Assembly: GCA_001579985.1 (NCBI GenBank)
Contig: LRSR01004867.1
Coordinates: 19,186-83,185 of the forward strand
From: Hypsibius dujardini
Lineage: Eukaryota > Tardigrada > Eutardigrada > Parachela > Hypsibiidae
Reading direction: 5' to 3'
DNA: 64,000 nucleotides
Shown: in pieces, positions 33,047 through 45,046 of the stretch
Layout: every line of letters starts with the position of its first letter
Position numbering within the stretch: position 1 is the first letter of the stretch
Position numbers and translations under genes: made by a program
Notes under the pieces: generated by a model
What the model saw: the letters and a program-made list of their open reading frames with translations, nothing else
Databases searched by the model: none
What the model was told of the DNA's origin: nothing

Positions 33047-33092
33047 ATTATATCCTAATTGATGTTTGGGGGCGTGTATAACAAACATGTCA

Positions 33093-33195
33093 GTATGGTA
33101 TGGCACTGGCACTGGCACTATGGCAGTGGCACTATGGCAGTGACACTATGGCAGTGGCACTATGGCAGTGGCACCATGGCAGTGGCAGTGGCACT
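33093..33195. repeat. GGCACTATGGCAGT minisatellite
   Basis: About six imperfect copies of a 14-15 base unit (CACTATGGCAGTGG), purine/pyrimidine balanced, directly before a TIR element. Confidence 0.85.
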
Positions 33196-33228
33196 ACCGC
33201 GTGAAAACTTACTTTTGAAACTGCTTTA

Positions 33229-33676
33229 GCGACGCGATTCTAAGGCGTAACGTAAACCGCGTTTTTTCATATATATGGCCCCAGGTGTGAGTACAAAACC
33301 ACCTACCCACTGAAATGCGCCTCAGTCTTCAATCAAGCAATTTACTAACGGATCACATGCTTAGTGATCTTCACAAATTCCAATCAAGAGATCAATCAAC
33401 CGAAAAAGCAGGTTCCTACGTTAGCCACCGGCGTAGGAGAGCCTCTCCGATTTTCTCCGCTCTGGCAAATTCTCGTTGAGACAATCTATGAGGCAAAAAC
33501 AAACGCTCCAAAATTGTATTTCTTTGGTTTTTGGTAAAAAAATGCGGGCATTTTAAACAGAAACAATAGATTTTTAACGATAAATATTTGAAATAAAATA
33601 TTTAGGGCAATTAAGACGGAGTGGTGGGCAAACAGCCTGGAGGCGTGGCTACAGCTGTGCCTTAGAATCGCGTCGC
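33229..33676. mobile_element. Complete TIR element (GCGACGCGATTCTAAGGC family)
   Basis: The ends GCGACGCGATTCTAAGGC and GCCTTAGAATCGCGTCGC are perfect 18-bp inverted repeats. This is the intact counterpart of the fragment at 3855-4018. The element at 61335-62029 has a similar motif (CGCGATTCTAGCGGCCG) and may belong to the same superfamily. Confidence 0.78.
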
Positions 33677-33724
33677 CAAAGGAACTTCACCGACATGCTG
33701 ATCCGTCCCCTCTAGCAGGGGAAA

Positions 33725-34729
33725 GTATCAGTTTTTATTTAAATATTTGTCGAGGATATTTTCTGAAGGAAATATATTCAAAACCTCAAAAAAATGAAGA
33801 AGTGAGTTGCGACTGAATCGATGGATGGCTGGGTGTGTATAAAAGGTGTGAGATGGAGGATGTGAGATGGAGAATGTGAGATGATGGATGTGAGATGGAA
33901 AATTTCAACCCAGTTTGTATTGATTCCTTCCCGTGTGAAACTTGATTCGAGATGTTTGATGTTTTTTAAGGCCCACGGTAGGTCGCCAATATTGACTGTG
34001 CATCGAGCAAGTTGATTGCCGACAACAAAAACTGATCCATTTCATCTCTAATGGACTTTTAAAATTATTACTCATGTTTTAAATCTGCGAACATTCTCTG
34101 CTCTAGAAATACCAGTACATTGAAAACAGGAACTCGCATCTAGCTTGATATGCCAAGGCACTTGTGGTTGATTGAATTGAAGGGATCTGACCAAAAAATG
34201 AACCACTCGCTATTCTATTCTCTGAATGTGAGGATGTAAGGATAATTTATTACAATAAAAAACGAATTTCGTGTAAAATCATTGTTGAAAGAAAACGTGC
34301 GCATAAACAGATGCGTGTTGTAGTGTAGTGTACTACTGTTATACTATCGGTACAACCCATCAAAATTCAAAAGACATAAGATCTGTCCCTTTTTCTTACG
34401 CGTTTCATAAGCTAACGCAAAAAAGATTGGTCCTGTACGCCCATTATCCAAGTTTTGCGGAAGTCATAACATGGGAGAACCATATAATTGTATTCCCCGA
34501 CTTTCTTAGATTTCAGTAAGAGGTATATCACCAATTTTTGCGTAAAATAAAAGGAGATTACAAAAGGAACTTGTTGGTCGAGCAATTCCGCCCCCCGCAA
34601 TGTTAGCGTTGTTCAAGTAACATTGTTTTATGCGTAACAAAAAAAACTTGGTCTGTAGCAGTGACGTCAGTCATACGCATAGATCCGGCATTGTGTCCTG
34701 ACACGTCTGTCAGTTTGGTATAGTACGTA
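33725..34729. repeat. Duplicated unit R2
   Basis: Homologous to R1 and R3, but not preceded by a Cys-rich gene. It carries the same TATAAAAGG box, minisatellite and open frame (34328-34519, differing from R1 mainly at the end). Its right end abuts a foldback element. Confidence 0.8.
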
Positions 34730-35777
34730 CAATCGGGGAAAAAAAGGTTGACGATAGGAGGGGCTTGTGACGTTATGCGCAGATTAATGTGTTGGTGCGC
34801 CAACCAAGACAAACCTACTTGTTCTGCTGCTATCTACCACAGTTTTTGTTGTGTGTGACTCAACATGAAAGGATTCACACAGACGACAGTGTACGAACAA
34901 CACGGAGCGCTTGTCTCAATTGTTTGATTAAAAGCGTTTAATTCAATTATCATGGCGCGAGGCCCTTACGGGTTATAGCACAGTACACATACAGTGAAAT
35001 TTCGAATTTCGAATTTTGACAGCCAATCGATAGAAAACATTGAGAGGAATCGATCAAAAAAAAGTTAGGTGAGGAAAGTCAAAACTGAGGGAGATTTGGC
35101 AGTTCCAAGTTGTGGTACAATCAATCAATCAGCCGTTACAATCCCATGCGCAATGCACGGGGTGCAGCTCAAATTGCGTGTCTGACTTTTTAAATGGGAA
35201 ACTTAACTTATGACGAAAACTACTCATGGGTTTAAGACCATGTATTAACTATTATATATATATATGTGTATTATTACTATATCTTTATTAATGAATAACA
35301 GAGCCGTTGGCCAGGTTTGTGCATAGCACCTCGTGCATTGCGCATGGGATTATGATGGCTGATTGGTTGATTGTACCCCGATTTGGAACTGCCATACCTC
35401 CCTCAGTTTTGACTTTCCTCACTTAAATGTTGTTTAATCGATTGCTCTTGACGTCCTCTATCGATTGGCTATCGCCAAATTTCAAAATTTTGCTGTATAT
35501 ATACTGTGCTTTTACCAAACTTTAAATTGTTAAAAAATCGGACAATCAACGAAAGGTTCTGGTGTGGACGCTGTGTTAATGTCCTTTGCGCGCATTGCGC
35601 ATTCAAGTCTGATGGACTATCTTCTCTGTGAATTCTGTCATGTTGAGTCACACACGACAAAAACTGTGGTAGGCAGCAGCAGAACAAGTAGGTTTGTCTT
35701 GGTTGGCGCACCAACACATTAATCTGCGCATGACGTCACAAACCCCTCCTATCGTCGACCTTTTTTTCCCCGACTGT
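34730..35777. mobile_element. Foldback element, ~1.05 kb
   Basis: Left CAATCGGGGAAAAAAAGGTT pairs with right CCTTTTTTTCCCCGACTG. Complementarity continues through GGTTGGCGCACCAACACATT, GCATTGCGCATGGGATTATG and GCAGTTCC/GGAACTGC toward a centre near 35240. No open frame of note is seen. It is a non-autonomous snap-back element. Confidence 0.8.
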
Positions 35778-35779
35778 AG

Positions 35780-37430
35780 CATACACAATGCCACCAAGAG
35801 GCGGTACTGAGACGGCAATGCTTTATAGAATGCGACCCCAGATGCCCACAAAGCAACTGATGCTGAGGGCAAAGCATGGTTATCTTGCGCCCATCCGACT
35901 TGCAACAGATGAAAGCACGTATTTTTTAAGTTTATTTTCTGGTGTTTGACTGAGTATCAAATGTACGCATTCATGTATATTTCACCATCAGTTCTGCTTT
36001 TCTTTCTATTTGTCCGTCAATCTGTGTGGCTGGCTGCCTCTTTGACTAACTGCCTGTTTGTCTGTTTGCGTGTCTGTCTATTCCTCTGCCTGTACGCATT
36101 CCGAGATGGAAAAGATATGATCTTTCAGAACTTTTATGGGACGAATTTCATTACATTTACTGCGTTTTGAAGAGTTTCAATATTAATACAGATTCGTTAT
36201 AAAAATCAGCGTTTCCGTCTACAGTGTCTAGTCACAAAACAACGGTGAAAAAGCACAGCGACCCAAGCTCATCTCATTCCAAAATGCGAAATTTGAGAAG
36301 GTTTTTGGGAATTTCTATTTCATTACACAAGGTAAAGTATAACGTTGAGGTGTGGGTGTTTACCTTTCAGTGTCTATTCAAAAATTCTGAATTTTAGTAA
36401 ATCAGACGAAATTCGTCTAAAAAAAGTTATTAAAAAACTGTCCAAATGGGATAAGGAGACCTGATGACGTTATGTGATGTAATTTTTTTTAAATATGCAA
36501 AATTTTGCAAACCCAAACTACTTCTGTGAAAAAACATATTGGAAGTGGAAAACAATTTTCCTTGCTAACACGTTCGGCGACCCGGCTTAAATTTTGAACA
36601 CAAATAAAAGCCGGGTTGCCCTTTAAAAAAATCGATTAGAGGGGATGGGTACCGATACCTTCCAGTGTCCCATTCATACGGAACAATAGTCAGATTACAC
36701 CTGAAAGTGTTGGGACAACAAAAAACAATAACAAAACACCGCTATTGCACAAGCAAAGATGTGCTTAACGAAGGTGTGTGGTGTATTTTTAAAGAGAGAA
36801 AAGGAAACTAGACTGGAGAGGACAGTTGTTAAAAAGACCGACGTTGCTAATTCTGAGGACAACAATCAATCAATCAACACTGGTATCCTAATCAATCAAG
36901 CAAAATCAAAACGCACCATGTGATTTGATTTCGGACAGTTCGGCCTGTCAACTGCATCTTTTTTTGCTTCGTCAGAAATTTGTTATCTCATTTTTTTTAT
37001 TTACGGCTGAGCTATGGTCAGCCTACTTACTCCAATAACACACAAAATCTTGCTGTTGTTTACGGCGCGGCTGACTTGTGAGAAGCGGGCTAACAAGTGA
37101 ACATTTTTTATTAGCTCGCGGTTTCGAACTACTCTCCGACAGAGAAATTCCTCCTTCCAAGAATTTGTGTGAGTATACTGTAAATTCACATAACAGAAAC
37201 AATGTGAAAGTCCCTAATCTAAATGCTCGCATGACTAGAATTTTTGTGCTCCTTCTAGTTACGAGATAAATTGGCAAGTGGCATTAAGTCTGCAAAATAT
37301 CGAAACTCCACTATACAGTCTTCAAGTTTCAACTGGACTGGACATACGCTGTACAGCAGCTCCTAAACAAGAAACTAAATCATTTCACAGAGACAGTCTG
37401 TCTTTTTTTGAATTAATAAAATGGATGATG
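35780..37430. other. No gene recognised
   Basis: Contains a short CTGT-type microsatellite at about 36005-36095 and otherwise featureless AT-rich DNA. Open frames at 37001-37290 lie on both strands without domains. Confidence 0.45.
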
Positions 37431-37435
37431 CCGTA

Positions 37436-37688
37436 TCATGCATCCGTGTCAGTAATAGGTGTAGGCGATGGCACAGGGAGGGGTACTCCGCAGTCAAAAC
37501 CATAGCCAATCTCCGCCAGCTGGGAGTTCTTCATCGCCTGCAGCTCGCCGACCGTTCTTCCAGTCTTTTTTCAATCTCGACAATCGTGGTATTGCGTCGG
37601 TCATCTTGACTCATACTACCCAGGTCTTCCACGGAACGATAGCAACAGCTCATCAGAAGGGGGCCAAGGTCCATGTCCAGTCTAGAGT
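37436..37688 (-). pseudogene. Fragment of a protein with an MSxDDxRNTxIVE motif
   Basis: After an acceptor-like TTCTAG the frame opens with LDMDLGPLLMSCCYRSVED, MSQDDRRNTTIVEIEKRLEE, then breaks. A second frame continues from LQAMKNSQLAEIGYGFDCG to a stop at 37438-37436. The change of frame at about 37555, inside what looks like one domain, suggests a one-base deletion. I recall DDxRNTxIVE repeats in bacterial and invertebrate proteins of unclear function, but cannot verify the match. Upstream exons on the minus strand were not found. Confidence 0.45.
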
Positions 37689-37689
37689 C

Positions 37690-38750
37690 TAGAACAATCG
37701 AAAAACACAATCTAAATAGTCACGCGTGTATTTTCATTTCGCATACAGAGACAGGAGAAGACTTCCTTGCTTGGTTTGATTACACCTAAAATTAGTAAAA
37801 GTACTGATTCATTTAGTTCTTTGTCCATTAAACTTGCGTGGCTGAAAATGGTTTTCACTTTACTTTTAGTCGAAATTAGTTGAATAATTTTATAGCTACT
37901 CCTTATTATTCACTAAAACTTTTAGTTTATTTTTTGAGAAACTAAAAATAGAGAAAATAAAAAATTTGGTCTCTGACAGTTTTCGTGTAGTTTGGATTTA
38001 ATTTTTAGCTTATTTTAGTTCTGCCATCACTAGTTCTGTGATTGAATGGACTGGTGTGCACTTATAGTCATAGTCGCCTTAAGCACTATATATCAAGAGG
38101 ATCGAAACAATGAAAATGTACATGGCATTAATCATAACGTCAGAGGACCGTGTTTCGCAAAAAAAGGACTATCTGTAGTATTCTGTAGGAGACTATTGCA
38201 GAAAAAAAGCAAATAACCTGCTCATAGCCCTCAATTGAATAATAAATGAATATTTCAGTGTCCTCCCCTCCCCTTTCGCCGCTCACCTTCATATATTCCA
38301 ACTGATTGAAGAGATATTTCGGCTCTTTAAATTATTTTTATCAGAGTCAAACTATTTATTCGGTAATTACAGTTTCAAAAAATGGGAATCGCTGTTAACG
38401 GTTCCTTAAATAAAACCGCCAAGCAGTTAAACGGCTGTCCGAAATTGCTAAATGGCTCAGATTCCACAACCCATTCCGAAAATAAATTCATTGTATTCTC
38501 TTGCATATGATTCCAAATGCAATGTTGAGTCAAAGAGGGTAGCAAGTTGAAACAAAAAACTACGCCAAAACTGGAAGTTATGCTGCGTAAGAAAATGTAC
38601 CAGAAACGTCTCTGGCTTTCCCCTACGAACAGGAAGTTGTTCGCCCTCAAGATTTATTTTCCAAAAATTACGGGTTGAGATGTACTATGCAGGAAAATAA
38701 TTTTGCTTCCGACAGTGGTTTTACAGCGGTAGCAGTCCTTTGTTAGTGTT
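37690..38750. other. No gene recognised
   Basis: AT-rich DNA. The minus-strand frame 38375-38650 has no recognisable domain or splice context. Confidence 0.45.
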
Positions 38751-38753
38751 TGA

Positions 38754-39252
38754 CAAGGGAATTCCACCACTCTCGAAGGTGAAATCTTGCACATCCGTTA
38801 ATTTTGTAGTGTGTGTCTACATTATTTGATGTTGTTTCCATCAAGAAAAAATAAAAACGTGTGGAAACAATTTTTTAAAAATAAAAACGTTTTACGTGGT
38901 GGTACATAGATGACGCTGTCAATTTTACCGTATACCTCTTCAGTTGATTGCTACATTGCTACATTGATTGCTACATGTGCCGGTGTTACTACTAACTGTT
39001 TAGTCCTTGTCAACGACAGAAACAAACCAGTAGCGACTGTAGCCGAATAAATCAATCAACTGACACGGCATACGGTAACATTAACAGCGCCATTTATGTA
39101 CCACCACGCAGAACATTTTTATTTTTAGAAAATTGTCTCCACACGTTTTATTTGCTTTTTTCTCAATGGGAATAGCATCCCACAATGTGGACACACTACA
39201 AAATTAATAGATGTGCAAGATTTCACCTTCGAGAGTTGTGGAATTCCCTTGT
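38754..39252. mobile_element. Foldback element, ~0.5 kb
   Basis: The tip CAAGGGAATTCCACCACTCT pairs with AGAGTTGTGGAATTCCCTTG. The arms (about 230 bp each) match through GAAGGTGAAATCTTGCACAT, AAAACGTGTGGA and GTGGTGGTACAT. The open frames at 39125-39391 arise from the right arm. Confidence 0.8.
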
Positions 39253-39598
39253 GAGAATGCCCCATCTTACGTATTTTTTCACGAACCACAATGTTATCGT
39301 AATACCCAGTTGCAGATTGCTGATGGTTTTCTCTGATTACGTGCGGACATCCGTGTCGCTCATTGATTTTTTCGTCAGATGCCGCCACTGAATAACAATC
39401 AGATTCCCGTTTAAAGTCTGCACGCAGCTTAACACTGGAATCGTATATTTAATTTAAACTTCTAGTACGGACTTACCATACATGTTCGAAGACTTGTCTA
39501 GATGAAGACATGCACGATTTTTTTAATGTATCTATAAGTCAGCAAAGTATTCTATAAAACTTTTTAATTGTCATTTTCCTCCATCAGCGTTTGATGAA

Positions 39599-42157
39599 AT
39601 GAACTGCATTACGATGTTGTTTATTGTGTTCTGCTTGGCGATATTGTGCCACACAGAGGGGCACTCTTTACCCACTATCCCGGAGCTGAGTAAATCAGCA
39701 AACTCTTCCCAGCGTCTATCGTCGGAAGAGCGTGCAAAATTGGAATGCCCTTCGAAGTTGAACTCGCTAGTTTCTTTAGTGCGAAGTAAGCTTGCAAATA
39801 CCTCAGCGGACCTCACCTGGCTGGATGACTTTGAATCGGAAATCTCAGCTGAGGAGAATGCACAAGAGACAAGGATGATGCGCGAAGAAGGGTTCGTAAT
39901 TGTAGCGCAAGGACCTTCTCTCTGGAATGTCTCTGACGATGGCCATGGACCACTTACGAATATTTCTGGCGAAGAGAATTGTGTAGTCGCAGTGGATTGT
40001 CCGAATCGCCAAATCTACTGGACTAATGCCCAAACGGGGATTAGGCGTTCCGGATATGACGGGTCAGACAATCAACTCGTAGTCAGAAAAGGTTCGTATC
40101 AGGCAAAGTTTCAAAATTTAAAGAGTAATAAATATTAAGAAAAAAAACAGGGGAATATCATGAGGTTTATTCATTTTCTTTTTCAGAGGGATTAAACCGC
40201 GGGATGGCCATTGATTTTGTCGCAGGGAATTTGTTTTGGATCCAAGGCAGTGACATGGTAGTTGCCAAAATGAGGGACTTGGCGGTCGGATACAAAACCA
40301 TCTTAACGAGAATCGATTCAGCTTCAGCGCTTGCGGTCCATCCTGGTCGAGGGTAAGCTCAACCAAAACCCTACTGACAGTTACAAGTTTACTGTTACTT
40401 AACCCATGTACGTTGAGGGTTTGATCTATCCAAAAAACGTGTTCTTTTCGTTTTGTTCCTTTTTGGTTTAAAGTTGAAAGAAAAAGAGGATGGAAAACAT
40501 TCACACATGAAAATATGTATTTAATTGAAAATACTCAATTTTAGTTATTAATTTATAATTGATCTTTTAAGAAAATCAGCTTCCTTATTGTTGTAATAAA
40601 TGTTTGGATTTAGTTCAATATACTGGTCCCACTGCTATCTTTCTGGTTCGGCCACCATCGAGACCGCTGCCATGGACGGGAGTAATCGTCGCGTATTGGT
40701 CACTGCAATCGACGCTCGCGCTCTGGCTGTGGATTATGAAAAGGATGACCTTTACTGGATAGACTATTGTACGTCGCTAGTTCATAGGCACAACCGGAAG
40801 GGATTAAACCATTGGATTTATAGCTGAAATTCTAAGAAGACGACAAGATCGAAATAATTTATAAAGATCACTATCGGAATTGGGTGTTGTGTATATGAAA
40901 GCGTAATGAGTTTAAATACAATTAAACAAAAATTTAATCCTTCGTGAGATTAAAAAAATATCGTTTAAATATTTTTACAATCAGCGAAACCATTTTTAAT
41001 TAAATCATTTAGTTACTTAAATAAAATCTTTGTTTAAAAAAAAGACAATTCCGAAAACACAGATCAACAGTATAAAATGTATATCAGTGAATTTATTAAA
41101 CAATACAACCCATTTCATACTGTCGTAAAATATTAGAGCTTAAAAAAATAATCGTCCGAACAATCGGCTATTTTGGCGAGCCAGCAAAAAACGGTGTTGC
41201 GAGTACCTATCAACTGCAGGTACGTAGCTATAATATATCTATTCAATCAGCCAATCCGTTACCGACTTCACAAGTCTATTTCACAAAATAATCAGAGTCT
41301 GGATTGGCTTCAAAATAAGGGGTGGTTATTTTTATTTTAATGATTTGCCCATGTGGCAAGGGAATTTGAATATAAATAAAATATTGAATGGATAACTGAC
41401 TTTAATTTAGATAAAAAATATCTTACTCGCGATCACAGATTTAAAATAAAAATGTCGTTTATGGTTACTTTAAATAACATTATAAATATATTGAAACAAA
41501 ATAATACCGGATATTGATAGCCACATTACACATTGGATACTTTCTCAGAAAATGAATAATTTTTTGTTATAATGCAGGTGACATTTTTTATCCTTTAGAT
41601 ACTGGCAACGTGGAATGCATCTCTTTGTACGGGGGACCCAAGCGGCTCATCTCTGCCCAACCACTCCGGCAATTTTCCTACGGCATCTCGCTGACGTCAC
41701 ACTACGTTTTCTGGACATCTACAAAATCATCAATGTAGGTGCTGCAAAAAAACGATAAAACCTTCTCTATCCAAATTAATCTCGTTAGGAATAAAATGTT
41801 TACTTCGAGAGTTTGCCTTTGCAGAGGGACTCTTCACAGCATGACCAAAAGTGGGATGGGAGTCCAGCTTCACGACCTCCCAGCTGAGCGGAGTGGCCAT
41901 CTGCGAGGCGCCGCATTCGTCCCCAATCAGTGTCCGAAAAGTAAGTTGATTGAGCTTGTAGATAGGATATCAGCTCCTTCATTTGTTAACATAAATTGCA
42001 TGCCACATATCCCTCCCTCATGGATTTGCACTATGATTCTCCAGTGACGAACGCATGCGAAGATTCCAACGGCGGATGTTCCGCCATCTGTCTGCCCCTC
42101 TCGGACAATACTAAGAAATGTGTCTGTCCTGATCATGCGAATTCACCGTGCATTTAA
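39599..42157 (+). CDS. YWTD beta-propeller + EGF secreted protein, gene D (complete, diverged)
   Basis: Six exons: 39599-40091, 40187-40352, 40614-40768, 41599-41734, 41825-41940 and 42045-42157. They sum to 1,179 nt and encode 392 residues with no interruptions. Residues 1-23 are a signal peptide (LFIVFCLAILCHTEG). A ~75-residue Ser/Glu-rich segment follows, then the propeller (FVIVAQGPSLWN, QIYWTNA, LFWIQG, IYWSHC, LYWIDY, VFWTST) and a C-terminal EGF module with six cysteines (NACEDSNGGC to SPC). No transmembrane segment is seen. Intron positions and phases match copies A, C and E, but the sequence is clearly more diverged, the N-terminal segment is longer and intron 2 is short (261 bases, no MITE). 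It is not followed by a subunit f exon. It is probably the older paralogue. Confidence 0.92.
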
Positions 42158-42159
42158 TA

Positions 42160-42640
42160 CTGACTTGTGTGCAAGTGTGTGTTGTTGGATGGCTTGGAAT
42201 GATCTTTGTAACGATTTTTAGCAGACTGGGGAAAACACACCCTTATGTCACTGTGGTATCCACATCGATAGATTAGTGGTATTTAGTTGGGTTTTCCTGA
42301 TGCTTCTTTATTTATAATTATATTTTTATTTTATTTTGTTATGACATTTTTCACGAAATGGAATGGGACGTCTATTGACACATCTCACCGCCCGATATCT
42401 GGATCAGAGTGCATGGCCCCCCGTCTGTAAACAAAACAAAATCACCAGTCTACCATGGTCTACCAGTCGTTTACTGGCTAGTTTAGAACAACGACATTCA
42501 AGAATCACAGTGTATTCATGGACTCAGCATACGGGCATAACGGGCATAAGTCTGCCCTAAATGCAATGCCCGATTGCCAATAACGTACAATGCTAATGAG
42601 ATCAGGAGTGGTCAGTCTAGCATACAATAAATTGTACCCG
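42160..42640. other. 3' flank of gene D, no gene recognised
   Basis: AT-rich. The short open frame at 42363-42560 runs into the GGCATAAC tandem repeat and has no recognisable domain. Confidence 0.4.
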
Positions 42641-42649
42641 GGCACCACT

Positions 42650-43380
42650 GGCATAATCGATATAATCGACATAACCGACATAAACGGCGTAACCGGCATG
42701 ACCGGCGTGACCAGCATTAGCGGCATTAGCGGCATAATCGGCATGTTTTAAAAAAATATGACTCGCGGCAAAGAGTTCCCCGTTGAACGGGGAGAAATTC
42801 GGAAGATCTCAATTGGCGCACGTACGTTGCAATAATCATGGGCGCTTGATTGAATGATACGGCACTGTAACGGCACGTACTAAATCATGTGCTGTGCTCG
42901 TGTGCTTTCCGCGTGTGCTGTGTTAGTTGTATATTCAAGTACAGTGCAGTACAGTACTAACACAGTGTTTTTTGGACAATTTTTTTAAACAAAATTGGAC
43001 AAAAAAACAAAACAATTATTAAAGTAGCTAAAACCAGATTTCAGTATAAGAAGTATAAATAAAAATATACGTGTTTTGCCTAATTGTTCCCAAAAACAGC
43101 ATTTATATTTTTTATAATAAAATCTGGCTTTAGCTACTTTAAAAATTGTTTTGTTTTCTGTCCAATTTTGTTGAAAAAATTGTCCTAAAAATACTGTATT
43201 AGTACTGCACTGCACTGTAATCAAGCGCTCATGACTATTGCAACGTACGTGCGCCAATTGAGATCTTCCGAATTTCTCTCCGTTCAACGGGAAACTCTTT
43301 GCCGCGAATCATATTTTTAAAATCATGTCGGTTATGCCGTTAATGCCGTTAATGCCGGTTATGCCGGGTATGCCGTTTAT
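42650..43380. mobile_element. Foldback element flanked by inverted GGCATAACC tandem repeats
   Basis: The outer parts are ~9-base tandem units, GGCATAATC/GGCATAACC on the left (42650-42745) and the complement GGTTATGCC on the right (43325-43380). Inside, GACTCGCGGCAAAGAGTT pairs with AACTCTTTGCCGCGAATC, then CAATTGGCGCACGTACGTTG and AAAGTAGCTAAA with their complements, down to a centre near 43050. The arms are about 350 bp in total. Confidence 0.82.
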
Positions 43381-43389
43381 GTTGGGCCG

Positions 43390-45040
43390 TTACTTATCAT
43401 TTCTTAATTAAAACAATCGACCAATCAATTACATCGTTTGCATTATCAGTTTTCGCAGGAGGGGCGTTTGAAACATGCAAATTGTGATCTTGTTTTGCAA
43501 GCTCATGATTACCTTTTAGTATCAAAAGGTAGGTTAAAGTCACAGCTATCGATTGATATTGTCAGACTTGTTCATTCTAGCGGCGAAGCGCCCACCAACC
43601 CCTTGTCACGTACGTGTTATTACTAGTATTTGCAAGGCATTTACGCGCGACTTCGACAACGAATAGAATGCCATTTACGAAACACGATCACGTTCTATAT
43701 TGCGCGCTTCGATATCCAGAGTTGGGAAATGGTTGGAGTAGCATGCGGCGCCTTAGGAACCATCACATAATTTTTTTCAGGATTCTGACAATACTTTCGC
43801 TTATCCACTCATCTGTGAATTTTAGATAACCATCTCTTCTCCCAGAAACCATTTGGGCTTCACACACATTTGTTAATATTTACATATGAATTGTATCTTC
43901 CACTGTTTGAAACCCTTTGCTGCCCTAGCATTGCACCACAGCATATTTTATTTCTCTGACTGGCTAAAAGCGGCTTCAATGTCGATATGGCTATACTCAA
44001 TTTTGTTTTAAGTAATGAGCTAGGCTTATGTATAATACTGTTAATAATAAGCAGCAAGACCCTTTGCCACACTACAGCTCCAAAAATTATGCAGATATGA
44101 CAGATAGTTAATCTTATTGATGTAGTATTGTTCGTGGCCCGTATTGGATTACTAGTACATTGCACGCCTGGCGAGGCTATAGTTCATCCCCATCAACGAC
44201 GGAGGATTAGTAGTTCGGCCGACCGACCCATTTCCCTCCCCTAGTGCTCCATATAAATTTGCCCTCCCCCGGCCCCAAAGGCAAAAAATGCTAGCCTTAT
44301 CTCAATCCGCCACACCCAACTGGTTTGTTGCAGTAATTGCACTCGAACAAGGCGTCGTCACACCATAAGGGTAATACTTTAAATATTCCATGTAGTAATT
44401 ATAGAATAACCGTGTTACTTTACGGTAATATTCATCTAGTGTTCAGTGAGAATGCAGGGGAACAGTGTTATAATATCGTGCTGAGGATCCTCGTTTAACT
44501 CGGGCGCCGTTCCCATATTCCTATTGCAGAATGAAAAATTATGGTGCTACAGATTAAACCAATCCTCACCTCAAACAGAAGTTGTTCGGAAAATACTTGG
44601 AAGTTCCGCCTAGGCTATGCAAACTGACCAAGAATGAGGAACCCACGTCGTGAAAGAGTTGTTATGTGAAAATTGTAACTGCATTTGGCCTACGGCATCT
44701 TATTTTCACGTGCCATTCTCACAAAAAAAGTATTACTTGGGGAACAACTCTCTCGTCAGACAGGCCTGGACGTTTTTTGAAGCCGAAGAACTGGAAATAA
44801 CCAACTTTTTTGTACAATGCCGAAGGCATTAACACATGTTTTGTGAGTAAAAAGCAAAGCTAAAAGTGATACGACTGAATTTTGCGTAGGAAAAATTGCG
44901 GAACTTCACAAGTTACAAGTCAACAAGCAAGTACCTCGCATAGTGAATGGAGAAAGAAGTTAATTGAAGAACCGCATAGGCATCTAGTAGTGTTGGTCAT
45001 AGCGTAAACGCATATTTTTTGTTCATTGGAAAACTTCCCT
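43390..45040. other. No gene recognised
   Basis: About 1.6 kb upstream of the lectin-astacin gene. Open frames at 43438-44165 and 44650-44832 have no recognisable domains. The promoter of the downstream gene should lie at its right end, but no clear TATA box was picked out. Confidence 0.4.
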
Positions 45041-45046
45041 TTCATC

